In this document: positions 8,901 to 16,391 of the stretch, one piece after another
How the letters are laid out: each line of letters begins with the position of its first letter
Position numbering within the stretch: position 1 is the first letter of the stretch
IMG/VR virus record: IMGVR_UViG_3300021960_000027
Coordinates: 53,938-117,937 of that record
Length of the DNA stretch: 64,000 nucleotides
Direction: 5' to 3' (one strand)
Source: a virus
Made by a program: the position numbers and the translations under genes
The notes under the pieces: model-generated
What the model was told of the DNA's origin: nothing
Seen by the model: the letters and a program-made list of their open reading frames with translations, nothing else
Databases searched by the model: none

Positions 8901-9623
8901 TACGAATCAATGGATGATTTTTTGGAGCGAAAGGGTCGTGCCTGCCACATGGGGCATGTTGAGTTGCTTGCCCAACTGGGTGCGTTTGACAAAATCAGCG
9001 GAATGCATCGCGCACAATTAGAGCAGTGGCTTAGTGATATTCGCTCTGGTAAATCGAAGGATTGTGCGTGGAAAGATGAATCAGTTACTGGTGCGCCAAA
9101 CGATTTGCCATGTACGTTTGACTGGGCAACTGAGGTTCGTATCGGTAAATCTGGTAAGCCATTGAAGACAAAGCCAGTGCCAAAGCGGTGCGGTAAAACT
9201 TGCCGAAATTACACTGAGCGTTCTGATTCAGAAATGCCAGAAAATGTTCCAGTTCATTCTGATGCTTTGATTCGTAATCGTGAGATGGACATGCTTGGCG
9301 TGTATTTGTCTAGCACTCCGTTTGATGATGTTGATAATGAAGTTAGATCATCCGTTGTTACAGCCCACCAGTTGGAGTCTCTTCCAACTGGAACCTACAT
9401 CACTCTCGGAATTGTTACCGCTGTCCGCAAGAGGAACGATAAGGCAAACCGGCAAATGGCTTTTGTTGATATTTTGACTGAGCAGGGAACGTTGTCTACT
9501 GTCACCTTTTCGGGTGAGTGGGCGAGGTATCATGGGGACATTGTTGTTAGCAAAATGATGCTGGCAAGAGTTAAGACGAACAAGCGTGGAACACAAATTA
9601 TTGATGTTGCACCAATCATTTGA
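5982..9623 (+). CDS. DNA polymerase III alpha subunit (DnaE-type)
   Basis: This 1213-residue protein is the replicative polymerase. The GTG at 5982 sits 4 bases after AAGGGGG. Upstream in-frame codons from 5922 run through a hairpin and are unlikely to be translated. An extra N-terminal region of about 120 residues precedes a PHP domain whose metal-binding residues look intact (HLHAHSEF near 121, TDHG, an E-A-N site, and DSHY). The polymerase core has the PDIDSDF aspartates near 517-521 and a third aspartate in KFDLLT near 678. Helix-hairpin-helix and OB-fold regions follow near the C-terminus. The intact PHP suggests built-in proofreading. Confidence 0.95.
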   Translation: MYFVVESFSVDRVTSGLLSGVPVPSVIEDADGGYRWLLVPDGLVITSHWENAYRLGAMGVLSISDGQLFFATTNSVMQSSGGFSFSVPSSELVAVESLPSSSDLALYESRSPIISESGFVHLHAHSEFSPLDGLATVQEMVDEAVRHNQSAIAVTDHGVCAAHPELAKVARRAGIKPVFGIEANFVNHRRVKESVGDYYHLILWAQNERGLRNLWSASSEAYRDGFYGRARMDWDTLSRNNDGVMCSTACLRGPLSDMILDGDEDGVRASLSRLQALFGDRLYVELHTNQLPQQRVVNEALVQLAQEFSLPTIAVADSHYACQSDHKAHKVWIAAQTNKSLQDEGDLFAGDEHYHISSVDEIRQSLSYLPQSVVDESIFQTSVVADLCNAGLESRKSTPVFHRKGEDSGSDKDARVLRQMCLDAWSKVADKPNQEEYVERLEEELDLLVSKKFCGYILLVADYCRWCKENMILMGPGRGSAAGSLVCYLTGITEVDPIDARLLFERFLTPGRTSLPDIDSDFPASKRDVITQYIVDRWGEDRVVRVGTHIRLANRGVMRDLARVLRDSLSIDYRDVDAVSKIIEDAESGTAGLGLSWDELWGQVGDELSPYQLKYPEWFEYADKFVGRLKSYGKHAAGVVIDPERSIIDRLPLRGGESEQPITEFAMEDLEELGYVKFDLLTLRTLDTIQVCLDSIREDEKLSLGSPNIYEWNEEYNDPQVWDMLCEGETLGVFQIETSAGTKLTKRFKPRSIDDLCAILTLVRPGPIRSGLTETYLSRRSGSEPVLSMHPLLDNVLDKTYQTMIYQEDIMAVCRTLGGYTTEEADEVRSILGKKKVDKVESEGRRFISRCVENGVESDIAIRLWDQMQEFARYAFNRSHSWSYALLAYWTAWLKCHYPVHFSAAVLSTVKKERIPQFVEMTRRMGYQVLPPDINESKDGFTISADRMSIRYGLDSVKNVGSSAMQAVLVGQPYESMDDFLERKGRACHMGHVELLAQLGAFDKISGMHRAQLEQWLSDIRSGKSKDCAWKDESVTGAPNDLPCTFDWATEVRIGKSGKPLKTKPVPKRCGKTCRNYTERSDSEMPENVPVHSDALIRNREMDMLGVYLSSTPFDDVDNEVRSSVVTAHQLESLPTGTYITLGIVTAVRKRNDKANRQMAFVDILTEQGTLSTVTFSGEWARYHGDIVVSKMMLARVKTNKRGTQIIDVAPII

Positions 9624-9637
9624 GATAGGAGAACACG

Positions 9638-10750
9638 ATGGCTTCTTCGGCAAAGCAAAAGGCACTTGAGGCTTTTATGGCTAAGGCAAGAAAGACGTAC
9701 GGAGAGGAAACTTTTGTTCTGTCGCCAACGGTGACTGCTTACGATGTCATCCCGACTGGTTCAATCACTTTGGATTACCACTTGTCTGTTGGTGGATGGA
9801 CTGTTGGTCGGTTGCATGAAGTTTGGGGAGCAGAGGGTGTTGGCAAAACAACTTTGTGCTTGCTTTCTGTTGCAGAGGCTCAGAAGAAGTTCCCTGACAA
9901 GATTGTTGCTTGGATTGATGTCGAATACCGACTTGATAAGGCATGGGCGGTAAGTCACGGAGTTGATTTGGAACGCCTTCTGCATGTTCAACCAAAGGAT
10001 GCAGAGGATGTCGCAGACCAAGTTAAAGACCTTTGCCGTTCTGAACTTGTTTCACTTATCGTTGTCGACTCCATTGGGGCGATGATTCCCGAGCGAGAAA
10101 AAGAGAAGGACGCTGGAGACGCTGTTGTTGGTCGGCAGGCTCAGATTGTTACCCGAATGGTAAAGATCGCGGCAGGCGTTGCCTCCGAAACGCAGACAAC
10201 AATCATCTTTATCAATCAGGTTCGTGCGAATGTTGGGGGGTATGGTTCACCCACTACAACAGGTGGAGGGCATGCGCTCAAGCACTGCACAACAACCAAG
10301 TTGATGGTTAAGCGTCAGGGTGGTATGTCGCCAATGAGCGCAAAAATTGAGGGTGAAGATCGAATTGTTGGTCATCATATTGCAGTCGACATCCAGCGCA
10401 ACTCAGTTGCTCCAGCCTACCGAGTAGCAACCTTTCCTCTCATTCATGTTGCTACCGACAAGTTCGGTCCAGTTGGGGTTGATGATGCTGATGAAGCGAC
10501 AACAATCGGGTTAAAGACTGGAATTATTCAGCAGGCAGGTGCTTGGTACACCAACACTATTAGCGGTGAGCGCGTGCAGGGTAGGGAGTCTGTAGTTGAG
10601 TCTTTGCGTAACGACCGAGATTTGATTAAGGCTGTACGCAAGCGTGCATTAGCCCTTGTTGCTGGAGAGGTAGAGGTCTTCGATGACTATCAATCTCAAC
10701 TTGATGAGTTAGAAGATGATGACGAAGGGGAAGTCATTGAGTCTGATTAA
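9638..10750 (+). CDS. recA: RecA-like recombinase
   Basis: This 370-residue protein starts at ATG after TAGGAG. It carries the RecA fold with Walker A GAEGVGKTT (64-72), a Walker B region ending LIVVDSIGAM near 145, an FINQVR segment of the L2/Q-motif region near 190-195, and a GGG-x-ALK block near 207-213. The C-terminus is acidic, as in bacterial RecA. It would drive strand exchange for phage recombination and repair together with the nucleases downstream. It is closer to full-length RecA than to the short UvsX or Sak4 forms. Confidence 0.92.
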   Translation: MASSAKQKALEAFMAKARKTYGEETFVLSPTVTAYDVIPTGSITLDYHLSVGGWTVGRLHEVWGAEGVGKTTLCLLSVAEAQKKFPDKIVAWIDVEYRLDKAWAVSHGVDLERLLHVQPKDAEDVADQVKDLCRSELVSLIVVDSIGAMIPEREKEKDAGDAVVGRQAQIVTRMVKIAAGVASETQTTIIFINQVRANVGGYGSPTTTGGGHALKHCTTTKLMVKRQGGMSPMSAKIEGEDRIVGHHIAVDIQRNSVAPAYRVATFPLIHVATDKFGPVGVDDADEATTIGLKTGIIQQAGAWYTNTISGERVQGRESVVESLRNDRDLIKAVRKRALALVAGEVEVFDDYQSQLDELEDDDEGEVIESD

Positions 10751-11093
10751 GAAGTTGTCTGACAAGCATGAGTCATTTGTTGCCGACTTGATTGGTGCGA
10801 GAAAGAGCCGTGCTTCTGGAAGTCAATGGAATGACCAGACGGATGGTCGGCAGAACAGGTATGAAAGCGAGTTTGCCTTTGCGTTCGATTGCAAGTGCGC
10901 TCTCCCTCAAACAAAATCTGTTTCTGTAACCAGAGAGATGTGGCAAAAACTGGAAGACCAATCACACGGTGAGAGGTCGATGCTTCCCATTCGTTTTTAC
11001 CAAACTGACAGGGGAGACGTTTGGCGTGATTTGGTTGTTCTAAACTTAAATGATTTTGTCGAACTGATGGAAAGGGCAAATGAGAATGGCTAA
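10716..11093 (+). CDS. PD-(D/E)XK nuclease-like protein, possible Holliday junction resolvase
   Basis: About 125 residues, overlapping the end of recA by 35 bases if the first ATG is used. A TTG at 10737 just after AAGGGGAAG is an alternative start. A glutamate/arginine-rich helix is followed by YESEFAFAFDCKCAL, where the FD-x-K (near residues 57-60) fits the core of a PD-(D/E)XK nuclease. A later KSVSVTREMW helix fits the same fold. Proteins of this look accompany recA in actinophages and are sometimes annotated as resolvases. The nuclease call rests on this motif alone. Confidence 0.55.
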   Translation: MMTKGKSLSLIKKLSDKHESFVADLIGARKSRASGSQWNDQTDGRQNRYESEFAFAFDCKCALPQTKSVSVTREMWQKLEDQSHGERSMLPIRFYQTDRGDVWRDLVVLNLNDFVELMERANENG

Positions 11094-11835
11094 GTCACCG
11101 CACTCTCCTATCTTTAGAAAAGCACTGGAGTCAATTTCTCAGGGTGGGATTCTCGCTCCATCTATTCGTTCATATTTGACTGAGCCAAAGTTTGATGGGT
11201 TTGACATCAAGATTCGTGGAATGAACAAGCGTAAGCACGACAACTACTTCCACCCCTCAACGCACCCCATTTGGTCAGAGCGAGCCTTGTACCTTTATCT
11301 GACTGTGCCAGAAGCACTGGGTAACGGGATTGACAATCCAATGTCTATTTTCTCCATGACGGCAGGAACTATATGGCATGAAATTATCGGACATATTCTT
11401 AAGGACGAATTGGGTCTGTTGTCTGAACTTGAGATTCCCGTTCAGTGTTCAGAAACACTGAGTCGCGGAAGCATGGATGGGATCGTCGCTGGGCGAGACG
11501 AGATATTTGAGTTCAAAACTGCAAGAGATACGGTCGTGAACCGCATCAAGAGTGTGGATGATTACATCAACAATCACTGGAACTACTACCTTCAGGCTCA
11601 GGAGTACATGCGTATGTCGGGCTACAAGAAGGAGCGAGTTTTGGTGATGGGAAGCACGTTCCCATTTGACATGAGGGAATTTGTGATTGATTTTGATCCC
11701 AAAACGTCTGCCTCAGTTAAAGAAAAATATTTACGAGTTCGTGAAGCGGTCGCATCTGGAAAGAATGCTCCCCAGTGCGATGGTTGTTCGTATGTGACTT
11801 ACGGATGCCCAGCCAAGTTATTGTGTGAGAATTAG
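11080..11835 (+). CDS. Cas4/RecB-like PD-(D/E)XK exonuclease
   Basis: This 251-residue protein carries the full motif set of Cas4/RecB-family exonucleases: a GT-x-x-HE histidine near residue 102, an aspartate in GSMDGI near 132, EFKTA with E and K near 144-146, and a Q-motif YYLQAQEYM near 172-180. Three cysteines in CDGCSYVTYGC and a final Cys at the C-terminus (about 233-249) could hold an iron-sulphur cluster. The start overlaps the previous gene by 14 bases; an ATG at 11086 is equally possible. It would resect DNA ends for RecA-mediated recombination. Confidence 0.8.
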   Translation: MRMAKSPHSPIFRKALESISQGGILAPSIRSYLTEPKFDGFDIKIRGMNKRKHDNYFHPSTHPIWSERALYLYLTVPEALGNGIDNPMSIFSMTAGTIWHEIIGHILKDELGLLSELEIPVQCSETLSRGSMDGIVAGRDEIFEFKTARDTVVNRIKSVDDYINNHWNYYLQAQEYMRMSGYKKERVLVMGSTFPFDMREFVIDFDPKTSASVKEKYLRVREAVASGKNAPQCDGCSYVTYGCPAKLLCEN

Positions 11836-12416
11836 TGAAACTCCCCACTTTTTCTCCTGCGATCACCGTCCTCTCGGTAGACCAATCTTTGGTTAATTCT
11901 GGATGGGTTCTACTTCGTGTTGGTCAAGAAATTTCTGTTCTTGACTTTGGAACAATCCACACCAGACCACAATCTGGATTGAGTGGTTTTGCAGATTCGT
12001 TTGAGCGTGGCGACCATCTGTTCGGTGCGTTTAGGGCACTCTTGATGATTACAGAGCCAGACATTATTCTTCACGAAATGCCAGCAATTATGAATCGCGT
12101 TTCAACACGAAACAGGGAGGCGGGGACTGTTTCTGCAATGGCACTGAGGTGCGCCATTTCGTCTTTGGGCTTGCGTGGGCGAGTCAGAATGATTCAGGCA
12201 CAGCATGCCAAGAAGGTTGTTACAGGTGATGTTAAGGCAGACAAAAAGAAGGTTAAGGAATCGGTTTCTGCGTTGGGGTGGTTTGGGGATTCAACATTCA
12301 ACGAGCATGTTTCTGACGCGACTGCGCTTGCCCTAACCGCTATGATCGATGGTGTTCTTGACGAAGTTCTTAAGACGGTTGATAAGGGTTTGCCACCTGT
12401 AGGGGAGGTCAAGTAA
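11835..12416 (+). CDS. RuvC-like Holliday junction resolvase
   Basis: This 193-residue protein has an RNase H-like fold. The first catalytic aspartate is in the strand LSVDQSLVNSGW (D16), a glutamate is in IILHEMPA near 80, and a C-terminal aspartate pair is in EHVSDATALA near 158-162. These match the acidic residues of RuvC. The GTG overlaps the preceding stop by one base (TAGTG). It should resolve branched intermediates made by RecA and clear them before packaging. Confidence 0.8.
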   Translation: MKLPTFSPAITVLSVDQSLVNSGWVLLRVGQEISVLDFGTIHTRPQSGLSGFADSFERGDHLFGAFRALLMITEPDIILHEMPAIMNRVSTRNREAGTVSAMALRCAISSLGLRGRVRMIQAQHAKKVVTGDVKADKKKVKESVSALGWFGDSTFNEHVSDATALALTAMIDGVLDEVLKTVDKGLPPVGEVK

Positions 12417-13096
12417 TGGTTCAGCGTTTGAAAACTAGGGCAAGTGGTGCGCTTGGTTCTATTGTTGAGGCCAAGGTTGAGGTAGAAAACATGGACGAAG
12501 ATATCGACATCAAAGTTGATGTAGAAAAGAACGAGCGAACACCGAAGTTTTCTCGGATGAGGCTTGACTGGGATTCCCGCGATAGGTCGGTTATTTCTAG
12601 CACTCGTTCGGTTGTTGATCGCAGGATGGCGAGCGAGTTCTCCGATGCGTTCCTTTTGATGGCTGAGATTTATGACATCATTCGGGAGCCGGTAATTGGA
12701 GACGATGGTTTGCCAGTTCGTGATGCAAGCGGATTTGTTGTTTGGGCGCAGAATGAATCGGGTGGTTTTGTGGAGGATTTTAGTCGTCTTACTCACCACC
12801 AGCGTCGTCACTACATTGGCATCATCACGACGCGCCTCTTTGGTTGGGAGCAGTCATGTGCCGATTTGTGGGCTGAGTCTATGTTTGCAAAGGCTCAATT
12901 TGAGGAACGTTTTGCAATCGCATTTGACGAACCTATGAGCGGAACGGTAGATGATCGTCGCGCGGCAGGCAATCGTGACGCGGCAGAAGAACGCTACTAC
13001 GCGATTATGCTCACTCATCTTTCTCGTAGGGCAGATGCTCTTGTTCGTTCAATGGACAGATTGAGCCAGAGGTTAAAGGACTTGGTGGTCGAATGA
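12416..13096 (+). CDS. hypothetical protein, helical
   Basis: This 226-residue protein is not recognised. The ATG follows AGGGGAGG and overlaps the previous stop (TAATGG). Residues 15-45 are acidic and lysine-rich; the rest is strongly helical, with an aromatic/charged segment around 125-160. There are no Walker, zinc or transmembrane motifs. It closes the replication and recombination block and may belong to it. Confidence 0.75.
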   Translation: MVQRLKTRASGALGSIVEAKVEVENMDEDIDIKVDVEKNERTPKFSRMRLDWDSRDRSVISSTRSVVDRRMASEFSDAFLLMAEIYDIIREPVIGDDGLPVRDASGFVVWAQNESGGFVEDFSRLTHHQRRHYIGIITTRLFGWEQSCADLWAESMFAKAQFEERFAIAFDEPMSGTVDDRRAAGNRDAAEERYYAIMLTHLSRRADALVRSMDRLSQRLKDLVVE

Positions 13097-13332
13097 AAAT
13101 TAAGCCTGTTTTGGGATACGAAGAGTGGGTTAATATCGGTCAGAAGAATGGCTGGATTGGGGCATGCGTTTGCTCTACCCATGATGGCATCCCTTCGTCA
13201 GAAGAAGAAGATTCTTCTTTTGAGAATGGTGACGATGTGTGCATGTGGATTTTCCGTCGCTATGACAACCAAGGTCATGGCAAGAAGGTGGAAGAAAATC
13301 ATTCACCCTCTGTGTGGAGGAAAAACACCTAA
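13093..13332 (+). CDS. small Cys/His protein (THDG-type actinophage protein)
   Basis: This 79-residue protein starts at an ATGA overlap. It contains C25-x-C27-x2-H30 followed by DG-x-P, a run of acidic residues and a second part with C50-x-W-x-F-R. This THDGxP...EE...DxC layout recurs in small actinophage proteins and looks like a metal-binding fold. Function is unknown. The residues are visible; the family link is from memory of related proteins. Confidence 0.7.
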   Translation: MKIKPVLGYEEWVNIGQKNGWIGACVCSTHDGIPSSEEEDSSFENGDDVCMWIFRRYDNQGHGKKVEENHSPSVWRKNT

Positions 13333-13435
13333 ATCGACCGTGAGAGTTTGGGTATTTTTAAAAAAATTTTGATGTTTATGCAACACGCCGAATAAAGTTG
13401 CTCTATTCTTTCCTTGTGCAGTACAAGGAGACGGT
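13333..13435 (+). promoter_or_regulatory. AT-rich intergenic leader, possible promoter
   Basis: A 103-base gap, rare in this compact window, contains a run of T and A (about 13351-13367) followed by TTGATG, a 17-base spacer and ATAAAG. A ribosome binding site (ACAAGGAGA) precedes the next gene. The position ahead of a sigma-region-4-like gene suggests a transcription start. The -10 match is weak, so this is only a candidate. Confidence 0.35.
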
Positions 13436-13792
13436 GTGTCGGGTTATCAACCAGTAGAACTAGACGTAGACCTATTGCGCTCCTTGTTCAGAAATCTTTC
13501 TGCGTTCCGTTCCATATACGAATCAGAAGGGGTAGACGTTATTCAGTCCCCCAACGGTGACGAGTGGTGCTTGTGGGACGTTGAATACTTGTACCAAGTT
13601 GCCATAGAAAGATTGCCCTTGAGACAGTCACAGGCAATACAACTATTTCTATTTGACAACCTAAGAGAATCTGATGTTGCAGGAATGATGGGTCTAAAGC
13701 CATCAAACCCCATAGGCATGTATGCCACCTCTGGACTAGAGCGTCTTCTAACTTGGATAAATAACGACGAATTAGAAAACTTTACGTTGTAG
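13436..13792 (+). CDS. sigma-70 region 4-like helix-turn-helix protein
   Basis: This 118-residue protein starts at GTG after CAAGGAG. The C-terminal half (about 55-110) reads LPLRQSQAIQLFLFDNL then a turn and a second helix ending MYATSGLERLL. That is the helix-turn-helix layout of sigma factor region 4, which contacts -35 elements. The N-terminal half has a WCLWDVEYLY segment I also associate with small actinophage proteins. It is too short to be a full sigma factor and may redirect host RNA polymerase or act as a repressor. It sits at the boundary between the early replication block and the packaging genes. Confidence 0.65.
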   Translation: MSGYQPVELDVDLLRSLFRNLSAFRSIYESEGVDVIQSPNGDEWCLWDVEYLYQVAIERLPLRQSQAIQLFLFDNLRESDVAGMMGLKPSNPIGMYATSGLERLLTWINNDELENFTL

Positions 13793-13802
13793 GGAGGCAT
13801 TC

Positions 13803-14153
13803 ATGGCAAGGATGAGGTTTGGGGTTCACAAGGCACTTGAGGAAGAGGCGAATGCAATTATTGCAGAATCTCTTAAAGGTGTAACTTCTCACGCGGCAAA
13901 GTCCGACATTCTAACTCCTTGGAAAGAGCAGGAGCGGAGAAGGCGAGAGGTTTATGTAAAGGGTGGTTCGCCCGATCCTGCCATCCGAAAAGGAATGTTT
14001 AAAAAAGCGGCTAATCGAACTCACCCACAGTTGAATTCACGCGAGGGAATTGCGCCACCATTGCAGGGCGCACCTTCTTCTCTCTCTGCTTGGGTTTCAG
14101 AAAACGGATGGTCAGGACCGGATGCTCCACCGGGAGAAGATTTAGGTGACTGA
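13803..14153 (+). CDS. hypothetical protein, basic
   Basis: This 116-residue protein starts at ATG after GGGAGG. It is rich in Arg and Lys in the middle and in Gly and Pro at the end, with no recognisable motif. Its stop overlaps the GTG of the next gene, and the pair lies upstream of the large terminase. A packaging or DNA-binding role is possible, but only position supports it. Confidence 0.65.
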   Translation: MARMRFGVHKALEEEANAIIAESLKGVTSHAAKSDILTPWKEQERRRREVYVKGGSPDPAIRKGMFKKAANRTHPQLNSREGIAPPLQGAPSSLSAWVSENGWSGPDAPPGEDLGD

Positions 14154-14799
14154 ATACTCAGATATTGATTATTCATTTTCTACTTCTCCATCTCCCATTG
14201 AAGTTTCTCTTGGTGGCAGAAAATACGCTTTTACATCCCACAAGAAATGCAAGGTTTGTAACTGCGATTTGCGGTTTGAGATTGATGAAAAGTTGTTGCT
14301 CGGTCGTTCGTACCGTTCGATACTTCGTTCTCTTCCAGAGGATTACCAAGAGGATGGCTCTTCGGTAATAACGATTGACAACTTAAAAAACCATGCCAAG
14401 AATCATCTGCCCTCAGATGTTGCGGTAAGTCGGGCGATAATTGAACAGCATGCTGAGGATGTTGGTCGTGCGATTGATTCTGCCGAAGGAACATTGGTTG
14501 ATGCATACTCCGTAGCCAATGAAGTTATGAGACTTGGCTTTGAGCGGATTGTTATGGGGGAAATAAAGGTTGGCCTTGACCACACTCTTGTAGCCGCAAA
14601 AATGGTTTCTGACATGGAAGACAAGGCCGGTCAAGGAGTTGACACCGCCGCGTTTGGTCAAATGGTGGTTTTGCTCCTTCAGCATGTTAGAAATATCATG
14701 TCGCAAGAGCAGTTTCAACTACTTTCATCTTCTTTTAAAAACGACCCGCTGTTTGCCTCATTGGAGGCACAAACTGCCCCCAAGGAAATATCTTCTTAG
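14146..14799 (+). CDS. possible terminase small subunit
   Basis: This 217-residue protein starts at a GTG overlapping the previous stop. Residues 35-90 contain a C-x2-C pair, then a helix-turn-helix-like stretch (RFEIDEKLLLGRSYRSILRS) and a NHAKNHLP segment. The remainder is helical and suited to oligomerisation. Phage small terminases often combine such a DNA-binding head with helical oligomerisation segments, and the large terminase lies 1.6 kb downstream. The CxxC-IE-LLxG-S layout could instead be a general regulator. Confidence 0.5.
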   Translation: MTEYSDIDYSFSTSPSPIEVSLGGRKYAFTSHKKCKVCNCDLRFEIDEKLLLGRSYRSILRSLPEDYQEDGSSVITIDNLKNHAKNHLPSDVAVSRAIIEQHAEDVGRAIDSAEGTLVDAYSVANEVMRLGFERIVMGEIKVGLDHTLVAAKMVSDMEDKAGQGVDTAAFGQMVVLLLQHVRNIMSQEQFQLLSSSFKNDPLFASLEAQTAPKEISS

Positions 14800-14808
14800 T
14801 TCTATGAG

Positions 14809-14837
14809 TTGACAGTTGATGTTAGGGGCGATAAATT
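14809..14837 (+). promoter_or_regulatory. candidate sigma-70-type promoter
   Basis: A perfect -35 TTGACA (14809-14814) and a -10 TAAATT (14832-14837, four of six consensus bases) are separated by exactly 17 bases. They lie 37 bases upstream of a GTG with a near-perfect ribosome binding site. This is the best -35 match I noticed in the window. Confidence 0.6.
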
Positions 14838-14873
14838 TGCTCAACCAGCCAAACAGTTTTCAAGGAGGAAATT

Positions 14874-15875
14874 GTGTTTTTAAGAAGTGCCCCAACCGAA
14901 ACGATTGCAACGCTTATTGAAAAGGTTGATGATCCTACGGAATCTTTGTCCATGACAGGTTCTTCAATTCGACTGGATCATGTCAGCGGTTCTATTGACT
15001 TGAATGGTCGTGAAGTTCCGCTGACCGAAGAGAGCATGATTGCGATTGGCAACTGGCTCAATATTCCCACTCCATTTTTGAAGCGTCTTGACGACGATCT
15101 TCGCTCAAATCTTCTTAACGAAATGCTGTGGCGTTCACCGTCTCAAACAATCGCAAAGGTTAACGAAGAGGGCTTGAAGATTTTGAAGGCTCCAAACTCA
15201 AAAGAGATTGAACCCCCTCGTCTTGTCGAAACCGCGGCAAGGGTAATGGGCGAAGATGCCATTGTTGTTGATTTTGAACACACGATTGAGCAATTCCGTT
15301 TTGACGTTGTTGTCGGTGACGATGATGGCTACGGAGTTGGTGGAGATAGTCGCTTAGGTGATTTAACAAAAGGTGGATTGAGGTTTGCACAGAATCTTAA
15401 GCAAAATCTTGCTCCGTGGGTTCAGCCGTATTTTTATCGTTTAATTTGCACGAACGGAATGGAAATTCGTGATGACGGATTGAAGGTTGAAGGTCGTGGA
15501 AACTCGGTAGAGAGCGTTCTGGAAGAATTGGAACTCGCGGCACAGCGTGCATTCTCCCGTGTCGAATCTCAGATTGCACACTTTTATGATCTTCGTAACG
15601 ACAGGGTGGGTAATCCAGAGCGTGTTCTTGCACGAATGGCGCGTGAGCGCGGTTTGGCAGAGCGTGCAACGGTAACAATTATTGATCGTTTGCCTTCGGT
15701 TATTCAAGAAGATGGGTCTGCAACAATGTTTGACCTTATTAACTTGATTACCAACGCGGCTAACGACCCTACTGTTCGTCGGTGGGGAGCAAGGCGTGAA
15801 CTTGAGACGTTTGGAGGAATGATGGTTGGAGATCATGTCGACCGTTGTTCAAATTGCGCCAGTCGTCTTAACTAA
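14874..15875 (+). CDS. DUF932-like phage/plasmid protein
   Basis: This 333-residue protein begins at GTG after CAAGGAGG. Its layout resembles the DUF932 family found in phages and plasmids: an early segment on active residues and a WLNIPTPFL helix, and a central block ending RLICTNGME near residues 185-195 that I regard as the family signature. A long helix follows, and the protein ends with a C-x2-C pair. The biochemical role of DUF932 is unknown. The gene has its own candidate promoter upstream and a strong terminator downstream, so it can be expressed as a single-gene unit. Confidence 0.7.
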   Translation: MFLRSAPTETIATLIEKVDDPTESLSMTGSSIRLDHVSGSIDLNGREVPLTEESMIAIGNWLNIPTPFLKRLDDDLRSNLLNEMLWRSPSQTIAKVNEEGLKILKAPNSKEIEPPRLVETAARVMGEDAIVVDFEHTIEQFRFDVVVGDDDGYGVGGDSRLGDLTKGGLRFAQNLKQNLAPWVQPYFYRLICTNGMEIRDDGLKVEGRGNSVESVLEELELAAQRAFSRVESQIAHFYDLRNDRVGNPERVLARMARERGLAERATVTIIDRLPSVIQEDGSATMFDLINLITNAANDPTVRRWGARRELETFGGMMVGDHVDRCSNCASRLN

Positions 15876-15880
15876 AACAT

Positions 15881-15917
15881 AAGCAACTGCCCCAGTGGTG
15901 GTGGTAAGCAGTTGCTT
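15881..15917 (+). terminator. first hairpin of a tandem terminator region
   Basis: A 10-bp perfect stem, AAGCAACTGC (15881-15890) with GCAGTTGCTT (15908-15917), encloses a 17-base G/T-rich loop. It starts 5 bases after the DUF932 gene stop and ends with a short T-run. It precedes a stronger hairpin and may be an attenuator or RNA-stability element. Confidence 0.6.
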
Positions 15918-15923
15918 TGTCAG

Positions 15924-15965
15924 GGGGGTCTTTTCTTGCATAAGTAAGAAAAGACCCCCTTTTTG
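15924..15965 (+). terminator. strong rho-independent terminator
   Basis: A perfect 14-bp stem (15924-15937 with 15946-15959) has an 8-base loop and is followed by TTTTTG. The stem begins with five G-C pairs. It is the clearest intrinsic terminator in the window and separates the DUF932 gene from the large terminase operon. Confidence 0.9.
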
Positions 15966-16010
15966 TTTAGTTATGCAGAAACATTCATAAAAATGCGTTA
16001 AGGTGGAAAA

Positions 16011-16391
16011 ATGTCAGATATGAACCTAAATTCGTTAATAGACCTCTACGACTCAGACTTCTTTGTGATAGAGCAAATAGCAAAGAAACTAAACGAGTCG
16101 TCGGGTAAATTGCGTCAAGTTGAGGGTTTCCGAAAAGAGGTTATAGAACGCTTTGAAGAGGCCGGTTTGAAAGTCGACGTTAAGACTTGGTCAACAAACA
16201 TGGATGGGGCGTATGCCTTTGATATTGAAATTGTTGACCGATGCGAAAGGCTATCTCACGGATTTGACCACGACCGTCAGGCTTGGGAGGTTCAAAATGC
16301 TATTTTAGGACTAGACGATCCCGGCTCGTTTGATAGAAGTGGTCGACTAATAACCCCTCCAAAGAATACTTCATTTATAAACAAGCCATAA
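16011..16391 (+). CDS. hypothetical protein upstream of the terminase
   Basis: This 126-residue protein starts at ATG after AAGGTGG. It looks helical at the N-terminus (1-65), then mixed. It is the first gene after the strong terminator and abuts the large terminase start without a gap, suggesting a shared transcript. I see no motif. A small terminase role is possible by position. Confidence 0.65.
   Translation: MSDMNLNSLIDLYDSDFFVIEQIAKKLNESSGKLRQVEGFRKEVIERFEEAGLKVDVKTWSTNMDGAYAFDIEIVDRCERLSHGFDHDRQAWEVQNAILGLDDPGSFDRSGRLITPPKNTSFINKP

Noticed and set aside
12194-12811. 205-residue open frame on the minus strand
   Set aside because: It lies opposite two well-supported + strand genes with ribosome binding sites, lacks a recognisable motif, and no other minus-strand gene is credible in the window.
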